Shown here: positions 9,116 through 18,156 of the stretch, piece by piece
Numbering within the stretch: position 1 is the stretch's first letter
Layout of the letters: the number at the start of each line of letters is the position of its first letter
Source: Pseudomonas viridiflava
GTDB taxonomy: Bacteria; Pseudomonadota; Gammaproteobacteria; Pseudomonadales; Pseudomonadaceae
Direction of reading: 5' to 3'
Length of the DNA stretch: 64,000 nucleotides
Assembly (NCBI RefSeq): GCF_900590885.1
Contig: NZ_UUON01000001.1
Location: forward strand, 1 to 64,000
Program-made: the position numbers and the translations under genes
Notes under the pieces: model-generated
Told to the model about the DNA's origin: nothing
The model's input: only the letters and a program-made list of their open reading frames with translations
Database searches by the model: none

Positions 9116-10198
9116 TCATGATACCGGCTCAAGGGCCTGAGGCTGCAACTGGTTCAGGCGGCTGGCGGTGCGCGCCAGGTCAATGGCCTGGCCGGCGAGG
9201 GATTCGGCCAGGGGGCGCGCGCCGATCAGGGTCAGTTGCTTGTCCTGGTCGTAGAGCACGTCCACCAGGTTGATAAAGCGCTGCTGCACGGCGATCGGGC
9301 AATCCGCAAGCTGCGGCAGGCCGTCGATGATCCAGTGGTCGAAGTCCTGGCACAGCAGCAGGTAGTCCATCACCGCGGTGAGCTGTTCGCAGAGGTCGTT
9401 GAAGGTGAACGCAATGGCGCGTGCCTGCTGGCGGCGGCACGTCAACTGCCGATTGCCCACAGTGAGCTGTTGCGCCGGGCAATCCGCGGCGGGCAGGCTG
9501 AGCGCTTGACGTTGCGCCGCCGTGCCCGGCCATAGGTACTGGCCGTGGGTGAAACGCTGTGAGCCCTGGGCCTGGGGCAGGCTGCGAAAGTCCTGGGGCG
9601 AACTGATTTCCAGCACATCCATGCGCGCCGCGATCAGGTCGATCACCGGCTTGAAGCGTTCGTGGTACAGCGGGTTGGGCAACAAGCCTGCCGGCGGGTA
9701 GTTGGAGGTCACCAGTACCAGCACGCCGCGCGCGAACAACGCCTTGAACAGGCGGGTGATCAGCATCGCATCGCCGATGTCGTGCACGTGGAACTCGTCG
9801 AAGCACAGCACGCGGCAGCCTTGGAGTAACTCGTCCAGAGTGACGGCCAGCGCGTCGTCATGCGCGCGATGCGTGAACATTCCCCGGTGCAGGCGCGCGA
9901 AAAAATCGTGGAAGTGCACGCGCTGTTTTTCGGCGATAGGTAACGCCTGGAAAAAACCATCCAACAACCAGCTTTTGCCGCGCCCCACCGGCCCGTGCAA
10001 ATACAGGCTGCGGGCAGGCTGGCCGGCCAGCAGGTGCTGGCTGGCACGCGCCATGGCGGCAATCGCCTGGGCCTGGCCTGCGCTGAGGGTGTAGCCGTGG
10101 TGTGCGGCTTTGTTCTGGAAGTACGTCGGGATGGGCGAATCGCCGAGAGCGTCGGTTTTTTTACCGAGCAGGCGACGGATCAGGGAAAACGCGGCCAA
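9116..10198 (-). CDS. zapE: AFG1/ZapE-family ATPase
   Basis: 360 residues. P-loop GPVGRGKS at 69-76, Walker B VLCFDEFHVHDIGDA, sensor segment LVTSNYPPAGL, and the ZapE-specific motif FDELC-like (FTFNDLCEQ) near 270. Family members are peripheral inner-membrane ATPases acting at the divisome under oxygen limitation in enterics, and in protein quality control in mitochondria. Pseudomonads often carry more than one member; this one may be the secondary copy. First gene of a likely operon with the LRR kinase. Confidence 0.85.
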   Translation of the reverse strand: MAAFSLIRRLLGKKTDALGDSPIPTYFQNKAAHHGYTLSAGQAQAIAAMARASQHLLAGQPARSLYLHGPVGRGKSWLLDGFFQALPIAEKQRVHFHDFFARLHRGMFTHRAHDDALAVTLDELLQGCRVLCFDEFHVHDIGDAMLITRLFKALFARGVLVLVTSNYPPAGLLPNPLYHERFKPVIDLIAARMDVLEISSPQDFRSLPQAQGSQRFTHGQYLWPGTAAQRQALSLPAADCPAQQLTVGNRQLTCRRQQARAIAFTFNDLCEQLTAVMDYLLLCQDFDHWIIDGLPQLADCPIAVQQRFINLVDVLYDQDKQLTLIGARPLAESLAGQAIDLARTASRLNQLQPQALEPVS

Positions 10199-10386
10199 TA
10201 CGAATCACTCTGTCATGCGGTGGTCGCCCACTTTAGGCCGCCCGCCGCCATTTGACCAATCGAGAAGGGCGCCGCCCGCTATCTCGAAAAGGCATGGCGC
10301 GGGCAAAATCCTGTCCGGACTGGCAGTTTCTGTCTGAGTGACTAACCTCCTACACAGCAGTTACCCCTGTACAAGGATTTGGGGCA

Positions 10387-10914
10387 GTGAAGGGACGAGC
10401 AGTATTGGCAGTCATGGGTGCGATGCTCTGCAGCACGGCTTACGGTGCGCAACTCCAGGTGGAGGTGCGTATTGACGTGCAGCGGGGTTGCCAGTTGGTG
10501 GGCACCACCCGCAGTGCTGGCATCGAGCAACTGGGTGTTTTGGATTTTGGCAGCGGCCCGCGTCTGGATGACCCGGCCGGGCCCCTGAGTGCGGCGTTGA
10601 TCAGCCAGCGCCAGCCGCGACTGGAGTGCAATCCCGATACGCCGTACCAGATGCGCGTGGACGGCGGCCTGCACGGTGGCACCGGAGAAGTGCGCTACCT
10701 GAGCGCCGACACCCCTTCGAGCAAACCCATTCCCTACCGCATTTATGCCGACGCCGCACGGCGTATCGCGTTGCCGGTCGACGTGCCCCTCAGCGGCCGC
10801 GTGCCGGATTCCGGAACCGTCGACCTGCCGCTCTATGGGCGGATCGAACCCCTCAAAGACATTCCCGCCGTGGGTCGTTATTCCGACCTGCTCAAGGTCA
10901 CGGTCACATGGTGA
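10387..10914 (+). CDS. Csu-type pilus subunit, SCPU domain (1 of 4)
   Basis: 175 residues: signal peptide to about residue 20 (cut after TAYGA), then one spore-coat-protein-U (SCPU) domain ending in the strand motif YSDLLKVTVTW used for donor-strand exchange. GTG start at 10387 with AAGGA nine bases upstream. First gene of the pilus operon; the 188 bp before it separate it from divergent zapE and presumably hold the promoter, though I see no clear one. Overlaps the next gene by 7 bp. Confidence 0.8.
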   Translation: MKGRAVLAVMGAMLCSTAYGAQLQVEVRIDVQRGCQLVGTTRSAGIEQLGVLDFGSGPRLDDPAGPLSAALISQRQPRLECNPDTPYQMRVDGGLHGGTGEVRYLSADTPSSKPIPYRIYADAARRIALPVDVPLSGRVPDSGTVDLPLYGRIEPLKDIPAVGRYSDLLKVTVTW

Positions 10915-11450
10915 GCCGATGCCTGGCCCTGGTGGCCATGGGCGGCTTGCTGCTGCTGGCGGATGACGCGCAGGCAGGCGTCGCCGGGCAGATCCACGCG
11001 CGCCTGGTGATTACCGCCAGTTGCGAGGTCAGCAAGAACGATGACAGCGCGCCCGTGACCCCCACCGGTGGCACGGCGATGCTCGACTTCGGCAGCCAGG
11101 GCCCGACCTGGAACACCACGTTGGGCGCTGGCGTCACGGATGGCAACAAGGCGCCGCTGTCAGTGTCTTGCAACCCCTCGGTGGTCAGCAGCTTCACCGT
11201 GACCATCGACGGCGGCGCCAATGGCGATGGCACCACTCGGCGCCTGAGCAATGGGCGCCTGATGATTCCCTACACGCTGTGGGCCGACCCGCAGGGCCGC
11301 AGCGCTTACAGCATCGGGCAGCAACGCAATTTTGTCGTGACCCGGGGTACGCAGATACCGATCCCGGTATTCGGCACCGTAGTGGCAAATACCAGTGCCT
11401 TACCGGCAGGGATCTACACCGACACGTTGACGGTGACACTGGACTGGTAA
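10908..11450 (+). CDS. Csu-type pilus subunit, SCPU domain (2 of 4)
   Basis: 180 residues with a signal peptide (cut after DDAQA) and one SCPU domain; two cysteines (ITASCEV, LSVSCNP) spaced as in CsuA/B-like pilins suggest a disulfide. It ends in the strand AGIYTDTLTVTLDW. The start at 10908 overlaps the preceding stop (ATGGTGA), indicating translational coupling. Confidence 0.8.
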   Translation: MVSRCLALVAMGGLLLLADDAQAGVAGQIHARLVITASCEVSKNDDSAPVTPTGGTAMLDFGSQGPTWNTTLGAGVTDGNKAPLSVSCNPSVVSSFTVTIDGGANGDGTTRRLSNGRLMIPYTLWADPQGRSAYSIGQQRNFVVTRGTQIPIPVFGTVVANTSALPAGIYTDTLTVTLDW

Positions 11451-11459
11451 CTCAAGAGG

Positions 11460-12002
11460 ATGAAAACCATGCATGCACTTGTATCTAAAGCAGTATTTCC
11501 ATTGATGGCGTTGGCCTGGGTGTCGGGTTCGCAGGCGGCTACCGTCGCGGGTACGGTCACCGCGACCTTGGTCTTGACCAGCAGTTGCCAGGTCAACGGC
11601 GCGACCGCAACCGGCGGCATGAGCTTCGGTGCGTTGAACTTCGGTACCGCCAACAGCCTGTTCACCGAAGCTGACGGCCAAGTGCTGGGCGGCGGCGGTG
11701 GCGCGTTGTCGATCCTGTGTTCATCGGGTACGTCGCCGACGCTGACGGTGTCTGCCGGCGCCAATGACGGCAAGTCCACCGGCGGCGCGCGAGCGCTGTA
11801 TGACGGGGTTGCCAACTATGTGCCTTACGACCTCTACACCGACAGCGGGCATTCAAATCTGCTCGCGATCGGCGGCGTCATCAACCTGGCGCCGAGCACC
11901 GGCGTGGCCCAGGCCGTGAACATCTACGGTAAGGCCTCCGGCAAGGCGGGGCTGCCGGCGGGTACCTACACCGATACGGTCAACGTCACGCTGACATTCT
12001 GA
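11460..12002 (+). CDS. Csu-type pilus subunit, SCPU domain (3 of 4), candidate major pilin
   Basis: 180 residues, signal peptide cut after GSQA, SCPU domain with cysteines in LTSSCQVNG and LSILCSSG, C-terminal strand PAGTYTDTVNVTLTF. It has its own strong RBS (AAGAGGATGAAAACC before the ATG), is rich in Gly/Ala/Thr, and resembles CsuA/B most closely by eye; these points make it the best guess for the shaft pilin. Confidence 0.78.
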   Translation: MKTMHALVSKAVFPLMALAWVSGSQAATVAGTVTATLVLTSSCQVNGATATGGMSFGALNFGTANSLFTEADGQVLGGGGGALSILCSSGTSPTLTVSAGANDGKSTGGARALYDGVANYVPYDLYTDSGHSNLLAIGGVINLAPSTGVAQAVNIYGKASGKAGLPAGTYTDTVNVTLTF

Positions 12003-12007
12003 TCGCG

Positions 12008-12508
12008 ATGAACCGCGCGGGGTGGGCAGGGTTGGTGGTGTGCATCGGCTGGGGGATGCCGGTGTCGTTGCTGGCGGTGACCAGCCAGACATTCCAGGTC
12101 AGTGCGACGATCACGCCGGGATGCCTGGTGGCCAGCGGCGGCACCCAATACGGCAGTCTGGGGTTCGGCAGTTATTCGGCGCTGGCAACCAGCACGCAGT
12201 CGGTTGCGTTGAGCAATTCGGTGACGCTGCAATGCACGCCCGGTGTGGCGCTGAGCATGACGGTCGACGGCGGTTTGTATAACAGCGGCGGTCGTCGCAT
12301 GCAGCTCAACAGCGGGACGGCCAAGGTGGCTTATCAACTCTTCAGCAATGCGGCGCTGAGCCAGAGTATCGGCATCAGCCAAAGTGTCAGCGTGGCGTAC
12401 AGCAACGCCAATAACATCACCCTGCCGATTTACGGCCGGGTGCAGCTACCAGGTAATACGCCTGGGGGGACATACAGCGACACGCTGCAGGTGCAGCTGA
12501 CGTGGTAA
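12008..12508 (+). CDS. Csu-type pilus subunit, SCPU domain (4 of 4)
   Basis: 166 residues with signal sequence (MNRAGWAGLVVCIGWGMPVSLLA) and SCPU domain; cysteines ITPGCLV and LQCTPG; C-terminal strand GGTYSDTLQVQLTW. Lies 5 bp after the previous gene. A minor subunit or adaptor is likely, but the order of subunits in the fibre cannot be read from sequence. Confidence 0.78.
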   Translation: MNRAGWAGLVVCIGWGMPVSLLAVTSQTFQVSATITPGCLVASGGTQYGSLGFGSYSALATSTQSVALSNSVTLQCTPGVALSMTVDGGLYNSGGRRMQLNSGTAKVAYQLFSNAALSQSIGISQSVSVAYSNANNITLPIYGRVQLPGNTPGGTYSDTLQVQLTW

Positions 12509-12533
12509 GGCGATGGCTATAAGGAGTGGACTT

Positions 12534-13310
12534 ATGTTTGCAGCTTCCCGGCAGTGGTGGGTGGCATGTGTGTGCGGGTTGCTGGCGGGGCAGGTGCAGG
12601 CGGCCAGTTCGGTGCTGATCTGGCCGATCGACCCGGTATTGGAGGCCGATCAACAGGCCAGTGCGTTGTGGTTGGAAAACCGTGGCACAGAGACCGCCAA
12701 CTTGCAGGTGCGGGTATTTGCCTGGAGCCAGAGTGGCTTTGACGAGCAATACCAGAACCAGCGCGATGTGATCGGCAGCCCGCCCGTGGCGAAGATCGAG
12801 CCGGGCCAGAAGCAACTGGTGCGCCTGACCCGCACCAAGGACGTGCCACCGGGCCGCGAGGTGGCCTATCGCATCATCATCGACGAAATCCCCTCGGCCG
12901 TGCCCGTGGCCGCCCCGGCAGACGGCAAGACCGCAGCGGCCGTACGTTTTCAGATGCGTTATTCGGTGCCGCTGTTTGCCTATGGCCCGGGCCTCTGGAG
13001 CAAGGTGGACGGCACGCGCGATCGCGACCCGAAGACCGCCGGCAAGCCTGACCTGAGCTGGAAAAAGGTCACGGTTGGCGGGCGTAACTATGTGGAAATG
13101 CACAACCAGGGCGCCGTGCATGCGCGGCTCACCGATGCCAGTTTCAAGCAGGGCGGGCAGTCCCGTCCGCTGGTGGAAGGCCTGATGGGGTATGTGCTGC
13201 CGGGCGCGACCATGCGTTGGCAGGTGCCCGACGGCCTGCCCGCCGACCAGCCGTTGCAGGTGCGGGTCAATGGCGCAACGCAAGTGGAGAACCTTGCGCC
13301 GGGGCGATAA
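12534..13310 (+). CDS. Periplasmic pilus chaperone (CsuC/PapD-like)
   Basis: 258 residues: signal peptide to about 25 (AGQVQA), then the two Ig-like domains of PapD-type chaperones. The first contains the pilus-binding patch (KIEPGQKQLVRLTRTKDVPPGREVAYRIIIDEIP). It escorts SCPU subunits through the periplasm to the usher. The ATG at 12534 is preferred over 12513 because AAGGAG at 12521-12526 sits 7 bases before it. Confidence 0.87.
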   Translation: MFAASRQWWVACVCGLLAGQVQAASSVLIWPIDPVLEADQQASALWLENRGTETANLQVRVFAWSQSGFDEQYQNQRDVIGSPPVAKIEPGQKQLVRLTRTKDVPPGREVAYRIIIDEIPSAVPVAAPADGKTAAAVRFQMRYSVPLFAYGPGLWSKVDGTRDRDPKTAGKPDLSWKKVTVGGRNYVEMHNQGAVHARLTDASFKQGGQSRPLVEGLMGYVLPGATMRWQVPDGLPADQPLQVRVNGATQVENLAPGR

Positions 13311-13351
13311 AGCGGTGCGAAAGGGCAAGGAATAGCCCCTGGATTTAACGG

Positions 13352-15748
13352 ATGGAGATGTCCATTGAAGGACGCAATGCCTTGGTGAGCCACGGTCAGG
13401 CTCGTTGTCTATGGCGGTCGGTGTGGTGGGTGGTGGGAAGCGTGTCGGGTGTGGCCTGTGCGGCACTGGGCCAGGCCGCGCCATTGCCGCCCCCTCCCAG
13501 CAGTATGGAGGCTGTAGCCGATGCTCAGTTGTTTCTGGAGCTGGTGGTCAACCAGCGCGAGACCGGCCGCGTGGTAGCTGTCAGCCAGCGGGCGGGTGGG
13601 CTGTTTCTGCCGGCGAGCGTCCTGCAGGACATCGGCATAAAGCTGCCGGCCCAGGTGCCCGCCGAACTCAACCTGGACACGCTGCCGGGTCTGCACACTG
13701 ATTACGACAGCCAGGCCCAGCGCCTGGTACTGAGCGTGCCGCCCGCCTGGTTGCCGGCGCAGTTGATCGGCGACCGCAGCAACTACCCGCGCACCCAGGC
13801 GCTGACCAGCTTTGGCGCGTTGCTCAACTATGACGCCTACCTCAACGACACCGACGACAGCGACACCTACCTGGGCATTTTCAATGAGGTGCGCCTGTTC
13901 GACACCTGGGGCACCCTGAGCAACACCGGCCAGTACCGCACCACCCTTGGCCGCGAATCCCAGGGCGGCGCACTGAACAATGGTTACCGACGCTACGACA
14001 CCACGTGGCGTTTCTCCGACGATGAGCGCCTGTTGACCTATGAGGCTGGCGACGTGATCAGCGGCGCCTTGCCCTGGAGCAGTTCGGTGCGCCTGGGCGG
14101 GGTGCAGGTGTCCCGCGATTTCGGCGTGCGCCCGGACCTGGTGACCTACCCCTTGCCGCAGTTCGCCGGGGAAGCGGCGGTGCCGTCGTCGGTCGACCTG
14201 TTCATCAACGGCTACAAATCCAGCAGCGCCGATTTGCAGCCTGGCCCCTATACCCTGACCAACGTGCCGTTTATCAACGGTGCCGGCGAAGCGGTGGTGG
14301 TTACCACCGACGCCCTCGGCCGGCAGGTGTCGACCACCGTGCCGTTCTACGTCACCAGCACCCTGCTGCAGAAGGGCTTGTCGGATTTCTCGGTGTCGGC
14401 CGGGACCTTGCGGCGCGACTACACCGTGCGCGATTTTGGCTATGGGCCTGGGGTGGCCAGCGGCACCTTGCGCTACGGGGTGTCGGATGCGTTCACGCTG
14501 GAAAGCCACGCCGAATCGGCCGGCGACCTGGCGCTGGGTGGCATCGGCGGCAACCTGCGGCTGGGTAACTTTGGTGTGCTCAATACGGCGCTCAGCCAAA
14601 GCCAATTCGACGGCGAGTCCGGCCAGCAGTTGAGCCTGGGTTATCAATACAGCAGCCAGCGCTACAGCCTGTCGTATCAGCGGGTCGAACGGCGTGATCA
14701 ATACGCCGACCTGACCCTGGTGGACACCCCCTACGCCAGCCTCAGCAAGCGCAGCGAACAGGTCACGTTGAGCCTGAACCTGAATGATTTTGGCAGCTTG
14801 GGCGTCGGCTATTTCGATGTGCAGGCGGCGGATGACTCGCGCACCCGCCTGCTGAACCTGACCTGGAGCAAATCGTTGTGGCGCAACACCAGCTTCTACC
14901 TGTCGGCCAACCGCGAAATCGGCGACAGCAACTGGGCCGTACAGGGCCAACTGGTGATTCCCTTTGACATCTACGGCAGCCTCAGCCTGGGGAGTGAACG
15001 CAGTAACAGCGGCCAGGTGCAGCAGCGGGTCAACTACAGCCGCGCCGTACCGGCGGGCGGCGGTGTGGGCTTCAACCTCGGGTACGCCAGCGGCGACGGC
15101 CCGGCCTATCGCCAGGCGGACCTGACCTGGCGCTTGCAGTCGGTGCAGTTGCAGGCCGGCGTGTATGGCACCAGCGAAATGCAGACGCACTGGGCCGATG
15201 CCAGCGGCTCGCTGGTGTGGATGGACAAGCAATTCTTTACCGCCAACCAGGTCAACGATGCCTTCGTGGTGGTGAGTACCGACGGCTTTGCCGGGGTGCC
15301 GGTGCGCTACGAAAACCAGGTGATCGGCGAGACCGATCGCAACGGGCATCTGCTGGTGCCCTGGAGCAGCGCCTACTACCGCGCCAAATACGAGATCGAC
15401 CCGCTGAACCTGCCGTCCAACGTGCAGGTGCCGAATGTCGAGCAGCGGGTGGCGGTGCGTCGCGGCAGTGGTTACCTGCTGGAGTTTCCGGTACGCCGGG
15501 TGATCGCTGCAAGTATCACCCTGGTGGATGCCAGGCATCAGGAGCTGCCGCTGGGCAGCCAGGTGCGCCACGAGCAGAGTGGCGGGTTGGCGGTGGTCGG
15601 TTGGGATGGCCTGGTGTACCTGGAAAACCTGGCGGCGCATAACACCCTGCAAGTCACCGTCGGCAGCGGGCAGACCTGCCAGGCCAGCTTCGACCTGGAT
15701 ATCACCGAGGAACAGGTGCCCTTGATCGGGCCGCTGGTTTGCCAATGA
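13352..15748 (+). CDS. Outer-membrane usher (CsuD/FimD-like)
   Basis: 798 residues: N-terminal export sequence, then periplasmic N-domain (LFLELVVNQRETGRVVAVSQRAGGLFLPASVLQDIGI), 24-stranded barrel region with plug (VPSSVDLFINGYKSSSADLQPGPYTLTNVPFINGAGEAVVVTTDALGR spans it), and C-terminal domains ending in SFDLDITEEQVPLIGPLVC. Length fits the CsuD/gamma3-type ushers. Forms the secretion pore and assembly platform. ATGs at 13352 and 13358 compete; neither has a strong RBS. Confidence 0.88.
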   Translation: MEMSIEGRNALVSHGQARCLWRSVWWVVGSVSGVACAALGQAAPLPPPPSSMEAVADAQLFLELVVNQRETGRVVAVSQRAGGLFLPASVLQDIGIKLPAQVPAELNLDTLPGLHTDYDSQAQRLVLSVPPAWLPAQLIGDRSNYPRTQALTSFGALLNYDAYLNDTDDSDTYLGIFNEVRLFDTWGTLSNTGQYRTTLGRESQGGALNNGYRRYDTTWRFSDDERLLTYEAGDVISGALPWSSSVRLGGVQVSRDFGVRPDLVTYPLPQFAGEAAVPSSVDLFINGYKSSSADLQPGPYTLTNVPFINGAGEAVVVTTDALGRQVSTTVPFYVTSTLLQKGLSDFSVSAGTLRRDYTVRDFGYGPGVASGTLRYGVSDAFTLESHAESAGDLALGGIGGNLRLGNFGVLNTALSQSQFDGESGQQLSLGYQYSSQRYSLSYQRVERRDQYADLTLVDTPYASLSKRSEQVTLSLNLNDFGSLGVGYFDVQAADDSRTRLLNLTWSKSLWRNTSFYLSANREIGDSNWAVQGQLVIPFDIYGSLSLGSERSNSGQVQQRVNYSRAVPAGGGVGFNLGYASGDGPAYRQADLTWRLQSVQLQAGVYGTSEMQTHWADASGSLVWMDKQFFTANQVNDAFVVVSTDGFAGVPVRYENQVIGETDRNGHLLVPWSSAYYRAKYEIDPLNLPSNVQVPNVEQRVAVRRGSGYLLEFPVRRVIAASITLVDARHQELPLGSQVRHEQSGGLAVVGWDGLVYLENLAAHNTLQVTVGSGQTCQASFDLDITEEQVPLIGPLVCQ

Positions 15749-15749
15749 C

Positions 15750-16751
15750 ATGAGGAGTGAGCGGGTGCGGGTCAAGGCGTGGTTGTGGAGACTGTTGCTG
15801 TTGGCGAGCCTGGGGACGGCGGCGCAGGCGCAGGGCGCGTGCAGCGCAGTCGCCACCGCGCCGGCGAGCTTTGGTTCGGTGAGTTCGATGACGGTGCGCA
15901 CCACTGCGCAGGCCAGCTCCACCACCAATGCGGGTCTCAGTTGCACACCGCTGGTGTTGTCGGTGTTGGGCTCGGGCGATCATTTCTACGCAACCGTCAC
16001 GGGCTCCCCTCAGGGCGGGATGGTCGGGCCGACCGGCGATGTGATCGGCTATTCCATCTACGGCAACAACTCCACGACCTACCCGATAACCCGCGGCACC
16101 CGCTTCGACTTTGGCGGCACGGGCGGCATTGCCCAGACCTATGGGCTGGTCTTCGGGCCAGGCACCAAGACCTTGCCCCTGTACTTCGCCAGCCTCACCG
16201 GCAGCAATGTGGCGGCGGGCCTGTACAGCGAAACCCTGAGCATTCTCTGGAACTGGGACTATTGCTCGGGCATCAACCTGATCGGTGTCTGCCTGGGGCG
16301 CGACACCAAAAGCGGCACCAGCACATTGACCGTGAGCATGCTGGTGACCAACGACTGCCAGATCACCACACCGCCCATCGCTTTTGGCAGCGCGCCGGTG
16401 GTCAGTGGTTTTTCCACCGTGACGGGCCAGGCCAGCGTCAATTGCACCAAGGGTAGCGCCTACACCGTCGGCCTCAGCGATGGCCAGCACCCGGTGAGTG
16501 CCGGCGGAAGGCGGCAGATGATTTCCGGTAGCAACTTATTAGCCTACGACATCTTCGTCAGCGCCGGCACCACGCGCTGGGGCAGTGTCGGCGCGGCGCG
16601 GCGGGCCAGCGCCACGGCCGACATCAACCCCGGCAACGGCTTGGGCACCGGCAGCCAAGTGTTCAACTACAACGCCAGAATCTACACCGACCAGGCCACG
16701 CCGCCGGGGGGCACCTATATCGACAATGTGGTGCTGGACGTCGGCTTCTAG
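15750..16751 (+). CDS. Pilus tip adhesin with two SCPU domains (CsuE-like)
   Basis: 333 residues: signal peptide, then an N-terminal SCPU-like lectin/adhesin domain (about 30-190) and a C-terminal SCPU pilin domain (about 195-333) with DCQITTPPIAFGSAP. The two-domain plan is that of CsuE, the tip adhesin that sticks to hydrophobic surfaces in Acinetobacter. Last gene of the operon. The ATG at 15750 is one base past the usher stop; an in-frame GTG at 15765, seven bases after AGGAG, may be the real start. The stop shares its CTAG with the convergent anti-sigma gene. Confidence 0.82.
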   Translation: MRSERVRVKAWLWRLLLLASLGTAAQAQGACSAVATAPASFGSVSSMTVRTTAQASSTTNAGLSCTPLVLSVLGSGDHFYATVTGSPQGGMVGPTGDVIGYSIYGNNSTTYPITRGTRFDFGGTGGIAQTYGLVFGPGTKTLPLYFASLTGSNVAAGLYSETLSILWNWDYCSGINLIGVCLGRDTKSGTSTLTVSMLVTNDCQITTPPIAFGSAPVVSGFSTVTGQASVNCTKGSAYTVGLSDGQHPVSAGGRRQMISGSNLLAYDIFVSAGTTRWGSVGAARRASATADINPGNGLGTGSQVFNYNARIYTDQATPPGGTYIDNVVLDVGF

Positions 16752-17485
16752 AACTTCAGCAGCGGCGGGGCCGGCTGGTCGGTCGGGCTGACCACCGCGT
16801 AGTTGTAGCCCGCACCAGACCAATACTGCGCCTGCAACCCGTCGGCGCTGCGGCTGCCAGGCGGCAGGAAACCGTTTTCCGGGCCCGGTGGGCGAATGTA
16901 GAAACTGATGCGCCGACCTTGCGGGTCTTCATACAGCACCATGGCGGCCGCACCTTGCTCGGTGGTGAGCAGGCGCCCGCTCACCGGGGTGAAGCCCGCC
17001 GCGCTCAAGTCCGGCAGGCGGTGGGCCTGGTTGAAATAGCGATCGAGCCAGGCCTGCATCGTGCCGCCGCCCTGGGTGTTGTAGTCGGCGGGCATGATGC
17101 CGTCCTGGGCAAACAGGCGGAACGCTTGCATCGCGTCGGCCATCGGCTGCATGGGCGGCTGCGTGGCCTCACGCGCCTGCCAGCCGCCCAGACCGCCCAG
17201 GCTCACGGCCAGCAGCAGCACTGCCGCCGTGGCGAAGTGGCGACGCGATTGGTGCTTGATGCGCTGACGAATCAGCGCCGGGTCCAGTTCCGGGTTGGCC
17301 GGCTGTTGCAGGGCGCCGCCCAACGCGGCGCGCAGCAATTGCGCGTCTTGCTGCCAGGCGTGGACCTGGGCCGCGACGTCGGGGTGCGCGGCCAAATAGG
17401 TTTCAAGCACGCGGCGATCGCTCTCCGTGAGTTGGTGGTCGACGTAGGCATGCAAATCGCGTTCGCTGGGGGGCAGGCTGATCAT
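16748..17485 (-). CDS. Anti-sigma factor (membrane-anchored, zinc-finger-like)
   Basis: 245 residues. Residues 1-70 form the cytosolic anti-sigma region (LHAYVDHQLTESDRRVLETYLAAHPDVAAQVHAW), typical of ChrR/RsiW-like anti-sigmas though without the full HxxxCxxC motif. One TM helix lies at about 83-103 (FATAAVLLLAVSLGGLGGW), followed by a periplasmic domain of about 140 residues. ATGA overlap with the sigma gene at 17482-17485 indicates coupled translation. It should hold the ECF sigma inactive until a periplasmic signal arrives. The frame extends upstream to 17638, but the 17485 start gives the typical N-terminus. Confidence 0.82.
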   Translation of the reverse strand: MISLPPSERDLHAYVDHQLTESDRRVLETYLAAHPDVAAQVHAWQQDAQLLRAALGGALQQPANPELDPALIRQRIKHQSRRHFATAAVLLLAVSLGGLGGWQAREATQPPMQPMADAMQAFRLFAQDGIMPADYNTQGGGTMQAWLDRYFNQAHRLPDLSAAGFTPVSGRLLTTEQGAAAMVLYEDPQGRRISFYIRPPGPENGFLPPGSRSADGLQAQYWSGAGYNYAVVSPTDQPAPPLLKF

Positions 17486-17994
17486 TTGAGTATCCGCAGG
17501 GAAGGGCTGGCAATTTCGCCATCGCTGAGTTGACGCAGGGCCTGGCGCGCCCGGGACAGGCGCGACATCACGGTGCCGAGGGGCACGTCCAGAATCTCGG
17601 CCACCTCCTTGTAGCTCAGGCCCTCGACCGACACCCACAGCAGCAGGGCGCGCTGCTCGGTGTTGAGTTGGTCGAAGGCCTGCAGGGTTGACTGGGCGAT
17701 CACCGTGCGCTCCACCGAAGGCTGCGCATCATCGCGCCCGGTAAAAAATTCCAGCATGCGCGCATACCGGCGGCTGCGGCGGTGGGCATCGAGGAACTGG
17801 CGATAGAGGATCGAGAACAGCCAGGCACGCAGGTCACCTTCGGTGCGTTTGTCGCCCCAGCGGGTAATCGCCCGTTCCAGGGTCGACTGCACCAGGTCGT
17901 CGGCGCTGCTGGCGTTACGGGTCAGGGACACGGCAAAACGCCGCAGCCTGGGGATGAGTTCACGTAACTGTTCGTCGAGTTCATGCATGGGCAT
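17482..17994 (-). CDS. ECF-family RNA polymerase sigma factor
   Basis: 170 residues: sigma-2 region (FAVSLTRNASSADDLVQSTLERAITRW...LRAWLFSILYRQFLD) and sigma-4 region (LLLWVSVEGLSYKEVAEILDVPLGTVMSRLSRARQALRQL). The start at 17994 (or 17988) is taken because the longer frame to 18168 would run through its own promoter element at 18022-18049. It probably autoregulates and drives the divergent catalase/cytochrome genes, since both flanks carry the same promoter motif. Confidence 0.88.
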   Translation of the reverse strand: MPMHELDEQLRELIPRLRRFAVSLTRNASSADDLVQSTLERAITRWGDKRTEGDLRAWLFSILYRQFLDAHRRSRRYARMLEFFTGRDDAQPSVERTVIAQSTLQAFDQLNTEQRALLLWVSVEGLSYKEVAEILDVPLGTVMSRLSRARQALRQLSDGEIASPSLRILK

Positions 17995-18021
17995 CTGGCT
18001 GGTCACTACGCTGGGACTAGA

Positions 18022-18049
18022 AAGACGTCCGGCGTTGAAGGTTATTCCC
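18022..18049 (-). promoter_or_regulatory. ECF-type promoter of the sigma/anti-sigma operon
   Basis: On the minus strand GGGAATA (18043-18049), 15-nt spacer, CGTCTT (18022-18027). Identical boxes and spacer occur on the plus strand at 18076-18103. About 28 bp before the sigma start codon. Confidence 0.7.
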
Positions 18050-18075
18050 TTTGTTTGCAAATAAATCCGCGGCCA

Positions 18076-18103
18076 GGGAATAGAGCGGATCGGCGTTCGT
18101 CTT
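18076..18103 (+). promoter_or_regulatory. ECF-type promoter of the catalase/cytochrome b561 operon
   Basis: GGGAATA (18076-18082), 15-nt spacer, CGTCTT (18098-18103), about 53 bp before the catalase-like gene. Matches the divergent sigma promoter exactly in both hexamer-like boxes and spacing. Confidence 0.7.
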
Positions 18104-18156
18104 ATTGCTCCGACCTTATGTTCCACCCCTAAGGCCTCTGGCCCTGGAGTTCTTGC

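Noticed and set aside
13409..15946. 845-codon minus-strand open frame across the usher
   Set aside because: Antisense shadow: His/Gln/Gly-rich without domains, spanning three real genes' codons.
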